DNA of 64,000 nucleotides, taken from the NCBI GenBank assembly GCA_024180945.1, contig JAKSGN010000007.1, positions 310,001 through 374,000 of the forward strand. Direction: 5' to 3'. The notes under the pieces are model-generated. The model saw nothing but the letters and a program-made list of their open reading frames with translations. It was not told where the DNA came from and searched no databases. This stretch comes from Macrophomina tecta (Eukaryota > Ascomycota > Dothideomycetes > Botryosphaeriales > Botryosphaeriaceae). Both the position numbers and the translations under genes were made by a program. The stretch's first letter is position 1. Every line of letters starts with the position of its first letter. Below are positions 1-10,454 of this stretch, piece by piece.

Positions 1-422
1 TCGGCGCGTCGGCGCACACCGACTTCGGCGCCATCACGCTGCTCATGCAGGACGGCAATCCGGGGCTGCAGGTGCTGGACCGGCACGGCGCCGCGCGCTG
101 GGTCGACGTGCCGTCGACCCGCCGCGCGTACGTCGTCAACGTCGGCGACATGCTGGAGCGCTGGACCCGCGGCTACTACCGCTCCAGCGTGCACCGCGTG
201 GTCAATCCGCTGCCCCGCGACCGGTACAGCGTCGTCTTCTTCTTCGACGGCAATCTCGACTGCCCGCTCGTGCCGTTGGGTCCGCCGGACGAGGGCGGCG
301 CCGAGGCGGCGGCGGCGGTGGCGGGCAGTGGGAACGCGGAGGAGCGGGAGGACGTCCTGACTGTGGAGAAGCACATGATTGAGAGGATGACGGCGTCGTA
401 CGGGAAGGGCGGCAAGAAGTAA
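1..422 (+). CDS. 2-oxoglutarate/Fe(II) oxygenase, C-terminal part (cut by window edge)
   Basis: The reading frame is open from base 3 and its start lies outside the window. The visible part is the C-terminal half of the double-stranded beta-helix of isopenicillin-N-synthase-like oxygenases: an HTD iron-binding pair near the edge (bases 15-23), a downstream SVHRV segment supplying the third iron ligand, and an RYSVVFF segment whose Arg-x-Ser binds 2-oxoglutarate. An acidic, Ala/Gly-rich linker and a short helical tail (VEKHMIERM) end the protein, as is common in fungal members. Such enzymes hydroxylate, desaturate or rearrange small molecules, and they are frequent in secondary-metabolite clusters. 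The P450 lies about 630 bp downstream on the other strand. The substrate cannot be told, and cluster membership is inferred from position only. Confidence 0.9.
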   Translation, partial: GASAHTDFGAITLLMQDGNPGLQVLDRHGAARWVDVPSTRRAYVVNVGDMLERWTRGYYRSSVHRVVNPLPRDRYSVVFFFDGNLDCPLVPLGPPDEGGAEAAAAVAGSGNAEEREDVLTVEKHMIERMTASYGKGGKK

Positions 423-1056
423 CTCTTTGCTTGTTGTCTTTTTGGCATGTGGGTCGTGAGGGAAAACGGGCTGCGCCCGGTCTTTCTTTCTCTTTTTTCG
501 TTTTTTAATTCTTGAAGTCGTACTTGCTAGGCACTTTGCAAATTCCAGAATGGCAAAGCAGAAATACTGGCTGTATAGTCTGAATGCATTTTCTGAAGGC
601 AATGAGTGATTACCTCGACTGCACATGGAGTAGTGGGCCCCCAATGGTCATATGAATGAAAATGGACAGCACTGTGGTGTTTTGTAGACGATTTCGTTTC
701 GGCGCTTCGACAATCAAGTGTGGGTGAACATAGTAGACAGAGGAGGAGTGCTCAAATAAGCGTAATTGGTTGGCGCAGCACGCGCTAGTGAGTGCTACCT
801 AAGCTGGGGTGAGTTAAGGGACAGGAGAAGGGGGCCCTGATGTCGTACGCATGCGCCATATAGCGTATTCCGCTACGACAGAGAGGATAGGTCCGGGCAT
901 TTCTTAATACAACACGCCCGGCGAGACTCCCGTCACTTTAACGCACATGCTGCTTCACGGTTTCGCAGTTTATCATTACCGTGGCTGAGGAATTGTGCTA
1001 CGGAAATAAAGGCGAAAAAAAAAAAAAAAAAAAAAGAAATACCATCATTCCAACGC
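423..1056. other. Convergent 3' intergenic region with A21 tract
   Basis: This is the spacer between the 3' ends of the oxygenase and the P450. No coding signal was found. It contains a run of 21 A at 1015-1035, just beyond the P450 stop codon. Pyrimidine-rich sequence after 480 may belong to the oxygenase 3' UTR. Confidence 0.6.
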
Positions 1057-2754
1057 TCAGACATTTGTCGATTCCCTCCGTTTTATAAGAACTTTGAGAC
1101 CGGTCTGGTTCACAAACCACCGGTTCTCAACCTTCCAATGACGGTTCGAGGGGTCGGCCCATTGGAACTATAGAGCACATTTCCGAGTGTCAGAGGCAAA
1201 AGGCTGCGAAAGCCACGGAGAACAGCCTCAGGACAGGCACTTACCGTGAAAGTCTGCAAAAGACTCGGGATGAGTTTGTACACTTCGAGGTGCGCAATGT
1301 TCTTGCCTAAGCAAACGCGGTGTCCAGCACCAAACTGGCGGAATCAGTCAGCGGCGGGGCGCAGACCCAATGCGCTTTCTTCACCGGCAAAAACTCACAG
1401 TCAGCAATGCGTTCTCCATTGTGCGTCTTTTCTCTGCGCTGATTCCAATCCAGCGCTCGGGCTTCCAGTCGTTGCAATCGTGCCCGAAGGTGTCGGGGTC
1501 ACGGTGTACGACCCACGCACTCATTCCTACAACAGTGCCCGGCGGAAGGGCCTGGCCACACACGGTGGCTCCCGACGCGGGCACCACTCGCTCGAGCGGG
1601 AGGCCAAAGGGCGGGTGCAATCGCCCGGCCTCCTTGATCACGGCATCCAAGTAAGGAAGTTCGCGGGCCTCTCGCCATGTGGCTGGGTTGGAGAGACGGC
1701 CGGATGCCGCTGCATGGTCGAGTTCAGCAAGGAGACGGCTCATAGATTCCGGGTTGGCCAGCAGGGAATGGAAGACTGTGCGCAAGAGTATGGCAGTGGT
1801 ATCGGATCCTGCAGCCACATTTGACGTTGTCCACACGGTCAGAGCGAACGGAGGTATCGAAGAATCGTTTCGGATGGCGGCCATGAAGCGGGCCAGAAAG
1901 TCGTTCTCATTGACTTTAGCCGTCTGATCTGCGGCTTCGCTCTTCTGTCGCTCCCGGACCCGGGCCACGGCAAAGCTTACAACAGGATTGGCACGGACGG
2001 AGCGCAAACGTTGCAGCAGGGGATTTTTTGTCCAGAGATAGTCGACCCATGGTATCTGAGAGACGGGACTGGCGCGTCGGAAGTACTGCCAGATGTTCTC
2101 GATGATGCCATCAACGTCAGCACCGCGCTCGAGGAAGCCCAACCGGCGGGAGAAAGTAAGCTCTCCCATGACGTCAAATGCGAACCACTGCAGCCACTTG
2201 TCCAGGTCGCACACTATATTATCTGTGGCGAAACGAGACTCCAGCTGATTGAAGAGAATAGACATAGTGACGTTGACATAACGCTCAAGAGATATCAGGT
2301 TGCTCATTGAATAGGTTGGCGCAATAGGCTTCCGCAACCTGCGATGTAGGACTTCATCCTGCGTAGCGAAGATGGTTGGAACGGGCTTGCCTTTGGCGTA
2401 GAACATCAAGACATGGTAGAAATCAGACTGCGGGATACATCAGCGTAGACGTTCCACGGGGCCAAGGCTGCCTTTCACCTTGCGGAAGCTCCCAGTAAAA
2501 TCATAGATGCGCTTGATTTCTGCCGGGTCTTGGACGGAGACCATGTTCGGCCCAAAGCGAACTAGTTTGCCGTATTTGCTGTGCAACGCGATATGAACAT
2601 CATGCGCAGCGTTGCTCCAGACCCACAAGGCGCGCGGTACGTCTGTCCACGCGGAAGGGAATGGACCGGGAACGTGGCGCAGACGAAAGTAGCTGCGCAG
2701 GCACCATGCAGTGAGCAGCGCCAGAGCCAAAGATAGCAGAAGGAAAAGAGACAT
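1057..2754 (-). CDS. Cytochrome P450 monooxygenase (pisatin-demethylase-like group)
   Basis: A four-exon model gives 501 residues: 2754-2479, 2427-1399, 1334-1245 and 1167-1057. The introns are 51, 64 and 77 bp; the last ends in TAG. An N-terminal hydrophobic anchor (about residues 1-20) is followed by a Pro-rich hinge (HVPGP). The I-helix oxygen-binding motif AGSDTT lies near 298-303, the K-helix ExxR (EAGR) near 358-361, a PERW segment follows, and the haem-binding FGAGHRVCLG with Cys443 is on exon 3. The last exon restores the usual C-terminus (WKVENRWF...TGLKVLI). The protein is thus complete and membrane-bound in the ER. ATG 2754 was chosen for its A-rich context; ATG 2766 in frame is an alternative. 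It is divergent from the MFS gene across 300 bp, suggesting co-regulation. The oxidised substrate is unknown. Confidence 0.92.
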
Positions 2755-3054
2755 TTTTTTGATCATGCCTTGTTCAAGGGCGCGTACCAAAAGGTATATC
2801 AAGTGGAGGACCCGACGAGGCAGACTTGCTAATGTTGGGGGCCATTCTCACTAGTGGCGTAGGGGACCTGAGTGCAAAGTGCAGGCATGGCGGACCCGAA
2901 GGATCATGAACCCACGGTATCACGAAACTGCAACTGAACCCGTTTATCATCTCCGCTGTGCCCTGCTTGGGCTTGCGTTGCCGCATGCATCTGCTAATCC
3001 CCAATCTGACTTTCCACCATCCTCTCATTTCTCGTCCGCTTCTTCATATCAGCC
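2755..3054. promoter_or_regulatory. Bidirectional promoter between P450 and MFS transporter
   Basis: Exactly 300 bp separate the two divergent start codons, so the regulatory DNA must be shared or overlapping. No factor-binding site could be assigned. Confidence 0.55.
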
Positions 3055-4902
3055 ATGTCTCCGCCGTCGAGCTCCACGAGCGCAAAGACCGAAGCAGATC
3101 GCAATGCAACCCAAGATATTGAGCTGAGTGATTCGAGCAATTTGGAGGACTCGGATACTGGAGAGTACCCAACGGGCCTCAGCCTGGCCACGATTACCTT
3201 CGCACTTTGTCTCGCTGTGTTCTGCGTTGCGCTGGACAACACCGTATGTCACGAGAAGGAGTGCGGACTGAGCATTCAAGTTGACATAGACAGATCATAG
3301 CGACAGCGCTCCCCCGCATCACCGACCACTTCAGGAAATTGGAAGACGTTGGCTGGTACGGCTCAGCGTACCTCTTCACCACTTGCGGTAAGATGGCAGA
3401 TATTCGCCCGTGTCGTCATACTCATACATTGCAGCGTTCCAGCTCCCCTTTGGGAAGCTATTCAGCTTTTACTCGCGGAAATGGACTTTCCTGATCGCTT
3501 TGCTCATCTTTGAACTTGGCTCCGTCATCTGCGGTGCTGCGAGCACGTCGGCCATGTTCATCGCGGGTCGAGCCATTGCAGGCCTTGGTGGTGCAGGCGT
3601 GCTCTCCGGTGCGCTCATCATCGTTGCCTTCTCGGTGCCGCTAGAAAAGCGCTCCAACTTCACCGCATTGATCGGCGGCATGTTCGGCATCGCCTCGGTG
3701 TCGGGCCCTCTGGTGATATGCGCACACACCCATCATGGTTCATGGGGCTGACAGGCATGGCAGATGGGCGGCGCGTTCGCGGACCACGTTAGCTGGAGAT
3801 GGTGCTTTTACATCAACCTGCCCGTCGGGTGAGTAGGCAGAGCAGCGTTTGCACAGACGAAGGGCGGCTGACGCGCGACAGAGCTGTGACAACGGCAGTG
3901 CTGCTCGTGTGGCTTCACGACGGGCGGACGAAGAGGGGCGCTGGAGGACCGTTCCTCGAGCAACTCCGGACATTGGACCCGCTGGGAAACGCGCTCTTCT
4001 TGGGGTCCATCATCTGCCTCCTCCTGGCGCTACAGTGGGGCGGCACGACCTACGAGTGGTCTAACGGACGCGTCGTCGCACTATTCGTCATGTTTGGCGT
4101 CCTCCTGGCAGGGTTCATTGCGCTCGAGGTGCACGTCGAGCCCAGGCGAGCGACGGTGCCGCCGCACATTGCCCGGCAGCGCAGCATCGCGTTCGGGTCC
4201 GTCTTTGCCCTGTGCATCGGAGCAGCCTTTTTCCTGTTCGTGTACTACCTGCCCTACTACTTCCAGGCCGTCAAGGGCGCGTCGGCGTTGCGATCGGGAA
4301 TCGACGTGCTGCCGCTCATCCTCATGCAGGTCGTCGGCACCGTTGTCGCGGGTGCACTGACACAGAAGCTGGGTTACTACATGCCCTTCGTCGTCCTGTC
4401 GGTGGTGTTTATGTCGGCGGGCGCAGGGCTGCTGACACTCCTGGCAACGGACTCGTCGACGGGCGCGTGGGCAGGCTACCAGCTGGTGTTCGGGTTTGGA
4501 GCCGGGCTGGGGTTCCAGCAGGCATCGCTGGCGGCGCAGGCAGTCCTTCCGCAGGCAGAGGTGGCGACAGGCACGGCGATCGCCATGTTCGTCCAGCTGT
4601 TGGGCGGCGCTGTGTTCGTGTCAGTGGGCGAGAACGTCTTCACCAACAGGCTGGTCGAAGGCATTGCGGCGGCACAAATCCCAGGGCTGAACGCGCAGAC
4701 GGTCGTGGCCATGGGAGCAACGGAGCTGCGGAGGCTGGTGCCATCGGAGCATGTCGGGGCGGTGATGGCGGCGTACATGGACGCGCTCGTGCGCGTCTAC
4801 CGGGTTGGGCTCATCGTCGCGTGCCTGTCGGGCCTGGGAGCAGTGGGCATGGAGTGGGTGGACGTGCGCGGCAAGTCTCTGGGTGCGGTCAGCGGCATGT
4901 AG
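3055..4902 (+). CDS. MFS drug/toxin exporter (DHA2-like, about 14 membrane segments)
   Basis: A five-exon model gives 548 residues: 3055-3243, 3294-3387, 3435-3712, 3764-3828 and 3882-4902, with introns of 47-53 bp. A Ser/Asp-rich cytosolic N-terminus leads into a first membrane helix ending VALDNT, then [13 protein letters not shown] and VGWYGSAYL, the classic start of fungal toxin-efflux carriers. [20 protein letters not shown] and [13 protein letters not shown] are all present and join correctly across introns. At least twelve further hydrophobic segments continue to residue 530. The family exports metabolites by proton antiport at the plasma membrane. Placement beside the P450 and near the PKS suggests efflux of the cluster product; the substrate is inference. 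Confidence 0.92.
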
Positions 4903-5349
4903 AGCGACAGAGAGGGAGGGGATTGGTGAGGTGCAGCGGGCGAGCAGCGGCCCTTGCTCGATGTCAAGCGAAGGCTTGATCGTACATCATCTCCTCTCGG
5001 TCCCATCGTTGGGCTGTGCAACAGCATCGTATAGCCGGCCCGCGTGGGCATTGCTTGGTCTCCGTCGCTCGCATTGCAGCTCTCCTCTCCGCGCCACTGT
5101 AGGTCAATAATATCACGTCCTGATCGCTCCAACCCCGGCTTGTGCTGGCGCCGCTTGCTCTACGTACGTGCCTCAAAATAACAAAGGCCAAATACTGCTG
5201 CCTGGCCGACCGGACGGACCTAAGGCACTACTTCCGCGGGGCCCCGGACCCGACCTCCTCCTCGCGGGTCTGCTCGTGGCTGTGGCTGTCTATAACAATG
5301 CGTTGTACGCCTGTCCGCGAAATGCCCGCTCTTCCTGTGCATCGCCACC
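4903..5349. other. Intergenic region between MFS and SDR
   Basis: No supported coding sequence was found. It holds the MFS 3' flank and the SDR promoter. ATTATT/AATAAT-like stretches occur around 5105. No clear TATA box is seen immediately upstream of the SDR start. Confidence 0.5.
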
Positions 5350-6432
5350 ATGAGTACCTTCAGCCAGCTCTTTCCCCCGGCCCCCACCTTTACCGAGAGC
5401 GCCCTCCCGGACCTCTCTGGTCGCGTGTATCTCATCACCGGCTCGACGTCCGGCGTGGGCCTGGAGCTCGCGAAGATGCTCTTCGGCCGCAATGCCACCG
5501 TCTATGTCGCCGGCCGCTCTAAGACTTCCTCCTCCACGGCCATTTCCCAGATCAAGGCCGCCCATCCCTCTTCCACCGGCCACCTCAAGCCGGTCGTCGT
5601 TGATCTCTCCCAACTCAGCTCTGTGCGTGCCGCTGCCGAGGCCTTTGCAGCCGCCGAACCGCGCCTGGATGTGCTTTTCCTCAACGCCGGCGTCATGACT
5701 CCCCCGGCGGGCAGCAAGACCGCTGACGGCTACGACCTGGAACTCGGCACCAACTGCCTCGGGCCCTTCCTGCTCGCCCGCCTGCTGCAGCCCACCCTCG
5801 AGGCTACCGCTGCCCGCGCCGACGGGTCCAGTGTGCGCATCGTATGGGTCAGCTCCATGATCAGCGTCGGCACCCCTGAGGGAGGTGTCCAGTTCGACGC
5901 CGAGGGCAGCCCTGTGCAGCTCAAGGCCATGGACAACTACATGCAGTCCAAGGCTGGCGACCTTTTCCTCGCCCACGTCTTCTCCCAGCGCCTCGCTTCG
6001 CGCCATGTCATGAGCGTTGTTGGTACGCCCTTTTCCTCCCGCCGTACCCTCCGCTAACAGGACGGCTGCAGAGCCTTAACCCCGGTCTGATGAAGACGGA
6101 GCTCCAGCGCCACAGCCCGCCGCCCCAGCGCGTCATCATGGTGAGAATCTGCCGTGAATTACTCCCCTTTGGCCAGTCCGAGCACTGACCGAACCCCCGC
6201 TTTTCAGGGCCTCATTTTCAAGCGACCCAAGTATGGCGCATACACCGAGCTGTATGCCGGATTCGCTCCCGACGTGCAGACGGGCGCTTTCTACGTCCCG
6301 TGGGGCCGCCGTGGTTGCATTCCCGACCACTTGAAGAAGTCGATGGAGCCGTCGCCGGGTAGCAAGAGCGTCGCCGAGCGTTTCTACAACTGGTGCGAGA
6401 TGCAGACGCGCAGCTACCTCCCGTCCGCATGA
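5350..6432 (+). CDS. Short-chain dehydrogenase/reductase (Rossmann NAD(P)-binding)
   Basis: A three-exon model gives 320 residues: 5350-6018, 6072-6140 and 6208-6432. The first intron (53 bp) starts GTTGGT and has a CTAAC branch site before GCTGCAG; the second is 67 bp. The cofactor motif TGSTSGVG lies near residues 30-37, followed by LNAGV, VSSM (Ser) and YMQSK (catalytic Tyr/Lys near 197-201), then NPGLMKTEL. The architecture matches fungal retinol-dehydrogenase/protochlorophyllide-reductase-like SDRs that reduce or oxidise carbonyl/alcohol pairs in tailoring pathways. There is no signal peptide. It lies tail-to-tail with the Myb gene. The substrate is unknown. Confidence 0.9.
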
Positions 6433-7106
6433 TCATCCTCATTCAGTTTTACTTTCCCGGTCTTTCTTTCCGTTTAGCGTTACTTCCTGCACTTCGTGTT
6501 TAACAGTCTGGGTGCCACGCGAATGACCTCATTCCGCGCACCGCAGAACTTATCTGCTGAGAACCAACCGCCATTTCTCGCAGGTAGAAACATTCGCGTG
6601 GATGGGCATTTCTTGAAAAATCAATAAAGTTTCACGTCCGAGCAAACGCTTCTACCCACCCCCGTCCCCCCAAAACGCACACATTTACAGGCAATGACCA
6701 TCATATCATAATTTGCGCTTTACCGCAGAGCGCAGAAGCATTCATCCAGTTATACATGTCAGGGAAGACCAATGGCGTTCTATTTCTGCCATGCGATGTG
6801 CCGGGAGAATTCGTTTTGCAGTGCGTGGACTTTTGTCATCCGCGTACGTCTGTCGCCGGCGCTTGCATGAACCATCAATAGCGGCATCCAGCCGGCTGCT
6901 CCAAATCACAGTACCCAAATAGAGCGTGTAAATTGTAAAAATATGATTTGATGAAGTAATTTGTTTGCTTGCTCTCTCTCTCTCTCTCTCTCTCTTAAAC
7001 ACACCCCCCTTCTCTTTCTCTCTCTCTCCATGCGCATACATCATTCTCGACCCGTTCTGCCCCGTGTTCCATTGGAGCCCGAAACATGCAGCCCAAAAAC
7101 GCCAGC
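6433..7106. other. Convergent intergenic region with CT microsatellite
   Basis: This lies between the 3' ends of the SDR and Myb genes. A (CT)n run of about 24 bp lies at 6972-6995, with a second CT-rich run near 7010-7028. Short open frames here encode only the repeat and are not credible genes. Confidence 0.6.
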
Positions 7107-8385
7107 TCACGTGCTGCACTGCGGCTGCTCCTGCCCGCCTATGTCCAAAGACATGGAAACCTTGGTGTTATCCTTGATCAAGATGTCCAGCACCCTGTGC
7201 AGCGTATCCGGCCGCACGTCGACCAGCGTCAGCATCGTCAACGACCGTCTCCCCTGCTGCCGCTGCTCGTCGTCCTCTTCGCCGCCGGTCCACGACGGCG
7301 TGTCCCGCGAACGGTCGCTGCCCGCGGCGCTCCACCACGACGACGACGACGGCGGCGGCGGCGGCGGCGGCGGCAGCGGCAGCAAGGCCGGGTCGAGATT
7401 GGCGTGCAGACCGCCGGCGGCTTTGGGACCCGAAAGGCCGAAGTCGAAGTCGAAGTCGAAGCGGGGCGTCGTGTTGCATGGTGTCTGGGCTGCGCTCGCT
7501 CGAGAGGTGCTGCTTGGGTCTGCTGCTGCTGCTGCGGGGGCCGGCGCGGTGGTGTTGTTGCTTTCTTTTCGTTCGCGGCTGAGGGCGCAATGTCTGTAAA
7601 CCGACGGACCGAAGAAGAGCGGCAGAGTTAGCCACTTCGCTCACGGCGTTGACGATACCTGGCCATCCGAGCCGTGCAGGGATCCGAACACAACGTCACG
7701 CACCTGTTCTTCACGTCCGTCACGGAGCGCCCCACGAAATGCTGCTCGGTGATGGTCTTCCACTTGCGCCCATGCACGCCCACCGACGTCAGCAGCAGCT
7801 CGTCCTCGTCGGGCGTCCAGGGCGCGTGCATGAGGCTGGGGTCGAGCGAGTGCTGCCAGCGTTTGGCGCACTGGTCCGCGTGCCGCGTGCCAACGATGGC
7901 TGCTACTTCCGTCCACCTATGCGCACCAACGCGAACAGCAGAATGTCAGCAATATCTCGCTTTCATGCTTTCCCCCCACGCATCGAGATTTCGCTTTTCG
8001 TAGCCTGGGAGAGGAATAGACGAACCGCTGCCCGTGTCTCTCAATGCCTTGCCTTAACCGCTCGTCCTCGTCCGCCGTCCACGCCCCCTTGTTGACGTAC
8101 TTGCACACCTTCAACCAGCGTTTGCGGCAGTCTTTGTTGGTGCGGCCGGGCAGCTTGGTGGCGATCAGGCTCCAACTGTTTTGTACGCCTTCTTGGATAA
8201 CTGTTGTCCGGCCAAAGGCAGAGGAGAGAACGCCGTCAGTTTCTTCCACTGGCCTGGACGAAGTGACAAGCAGCGGTGCGGTGTGGAATGGTGCACCTAC
8301 GGAGCCGTTCCGCCTCGCTGATGAGTATCCCGTCTTCCTCTGGCGTCCAGAATCTCCTGGGTCGGGCAGCATCCTGCGCGTCCAT
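7107..8385 (-). CDS. Three-repeat Myb/SANT DNA-binding protein
   Basis: A four-exon model gives 319 residues: 8385-8301, 8200-8026, 7916-7704 and 7593-7107, with introns of 100-110 bp. Three consecutive Myb repeats are visible. The first starts RRFWTPEED near residue 11 and continues over the intron to SWSLIATKLPGRTNKDCRKRW. The second starts GAWTADEDE and ends TRHADQCAKRWQ. The third starts APWTPDEDE and ends HFVGRSVTDVKNR. The C-terminal third is low complexity: poly-Ala, a DFDFDF repeat encoded by TTCGAC units, and poly-Pro/Ser. Fungal proteins of this layout are nuclear transcription factors (BAS1/c-Myb-like). It sits inside the cluster between the SDR and the PKS, so a pathway role is possible but unproven. 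Confidence 0.85.
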
Positions 8386-10454
8386 CTTTTTCCTTCTTTT
8401 ATCTTTCCCCCTCTCTGTCGAGACGGCTATACCGTTGATTTACTTTGCGAAATGTCGATGACTCCGCTTTTCTTTCCGCCTATGGAAGACGCGGAGGAGC
8501 TGGTGACGATGAATCTCCTCCAGCAAAACAAGGCGCTTCAGGGAACAGGAGGATGATGGTTTGCACGCAAAACACCGGCGGCACACTGCGAAAGCTTTAG
8601 GATACCACTACTCGCCGACGCAACCGTATTAGGGCGGTCGGCCCAAAAATAGAGTATCTCAACCCCCGTTATCCTTCATTGCTTGATAGTAGTTTACGCG
8701 CCCGAAGGAATCAGCAGCAGGAATGCACATACGCCCCGCTCGATGCTCCGGTTGCCCTGCATGTGCAAGTGGCTGGTAGCGCCGCGATGTGTATATGTGG
8801 AGCGAGTGCTCTTCTGGCCTACGGCAGCGCCAGCGTGCCGCCAAATCCCTGTCCTTAGGATCCGCGATCTAGGAGCTAGGGGAGGGTGTGGGCTGGTGCA
8901 TCAGCGCTTAGAGGGGGTGGGGTGCCTTCTCAGTGGCGGATGGAGCCGTTTGAACGAGCAGGCCCCTTTGCCCGCTCTGTTCTGCAGCCCTCGTCTACAG
9001 CTGCCGGAACTCTCCTTTACAGCTGGGCAGAGATCCAGAAAGTGGCTTCGCGCGGCGGCCCGGGGCACACATTGCACTAGCGGCCGTCTTGGGTGGAAGC
9101 TTAGTGCAAAGGCTTCGCGGTACGCCCCAGAACAGCGTCCCGCACGGCCTTTCGACTCGTGCTTGTCCCCGCAGGATTGCATTATACAGCAATGCATGCG
9201 GGTCAGTGGGATCTCCCGTGCCGGGAATCAACCAAAATATGCTCACACAGCTGCGGCCGGTGGGCGCGGGCACTATTGTGCCAGTTCAGCATGTGCTTGT
9301 GGCGTTCGCATTTTCCTCTTTCGGGGTGACGGCGTCAGCGCGATTTGAGGCTCTGTCGCCTGGGTGGACCCGTCCGTCTGAAGGATTTGGCCTGTACCCT
9401 GCGCATGAATTGTGTGCTGTCATGGAGGTCTGCCGGGGTCTGCTTGTGCCAAAGCTGCTAGTGATTAATCCGCTGCGTCAGTTTCATCCGCCTCCGCCTC
9501 CCCGCCGCGGAGAGGACGTTGTTGGGAGCCGAAGTGGGGATACGAGGGAGCCGAGTAATAACATCACAATTCCACGGCGGAGTGGTATGGGACCGAAGGA
9601 AAAAGTAAAGGAAAGCTAAGTGCATTGATCGACCGAGTTCTAATAAACTCTCGCGACAGTCTCAGCCCTCCCCAACAACGTCCCTGGCTCGCTTTGGGGT
9701 TCCAAGCGGCCTTACCACCGGCGTGGGAACAAGGGTGCCCTTAATTCCCTATCTCGTTCCTCGATAGATCCGGCACCTGTCTCTGCGAAGGCGCCCAGTG
9801 CTAGCGCTGGAAATCCGATAAGGGCTTCCTTGTCGTGGTAAGGTCATGTAACTGAGGGAGGCCAAGGCCATTATTCCGAGAGAGGAGAAGCGTCGCCGCA
9901 AAATAAAGGATAGTATCCGCATCAGGATGCGCAGTCCCAAGCCTCTCCAGGGACCGAGGCCTGCTCAGCCACCAGTGGCTGAGCCTACCATATCTGCACA
10001 GCCTAAAAAAAAAAAAAAAATAGACCGGAACGCAGAGGCCTTTCCCCTAAGCGCTCAGGATGTCAAGTATAGGCGTTATACAATCTAATTGGACTGCGCC
10101 AGAAGTCTTCTGTTTACATTCTCAGCACAAAAACTCTGGTAGCACGTATGAGGTATTCTCTAATGAACATGACGGTGAATTGGAAGACCCAACAGCTGAA
10201 ATGGAGCAAGCGAGCACAATCAAACATAGGAATTTATTTCTCCCAATTTCTGGTCAACATCATGTATCAATCAATACGAAGAATTACGCCGAACAAGCTA
10301 GGAATATCCCTGAGAAATGCCAAAAGGAATCAAAGCGATAGGCAAACTCCGCATCAGCGAAAGAAGGTTTCTTACGTTAGCCCTAAGCAATACCGGATAA
10401 AAGTGGAACCATCCAAACCCCCACCTTTTGAAGTGAATGTCTCTCAGCTTAGCT
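8386..10454. other. 2-kb gap between Myb gene and PKS, no intact gene found
   Basis: Several open frames up to about 220 codons exist around 8680-9620 but show no family motif, and both strands are similarly open. An A16 tract lies at 10005-10020, after a Pro/Arg-rich stretch read at 9850-10000. The sequence at 10060-10440 is more AT-rich and holds a 93-codon frame of no recognisable family. This may be a decayed element or a long regulatory region. Confidence 0.5.

Noticed and set aside
5290..6006. 238-codon minus-strand frame over the SDR
   Set aside because: Antisense of the SDR, which has all catalytic motifs on the plus strand.
6019..6056. A 38-bp intron (GTACGC to CTAACAG) in the first SDR
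   Set aside because: Too short; the 53-bp GTTGGT to GCTGCAG intron uses CTAAC as branch site and gives the family sequence VMSVSLNPG.
6972..7028. CT-rich repeats as a CRISPR or functional array
   Set aside because: Simple dinucleotide microsatellite without spacers.
7168..7644. 158-codon minus-strand frame overlapping the Myb gene 3' end
   Set aside because: Other-frame reading of the low-complexity tail; the spliced Myb frame has the domain and reaches 7107.
8683..9348. 221-codon plus-strand frame between Myb and PKS genes
   Set aside because: No motif, both strands open, poor amino-acid composition (Cys/Arg/Ser-rich), no plausible extension.
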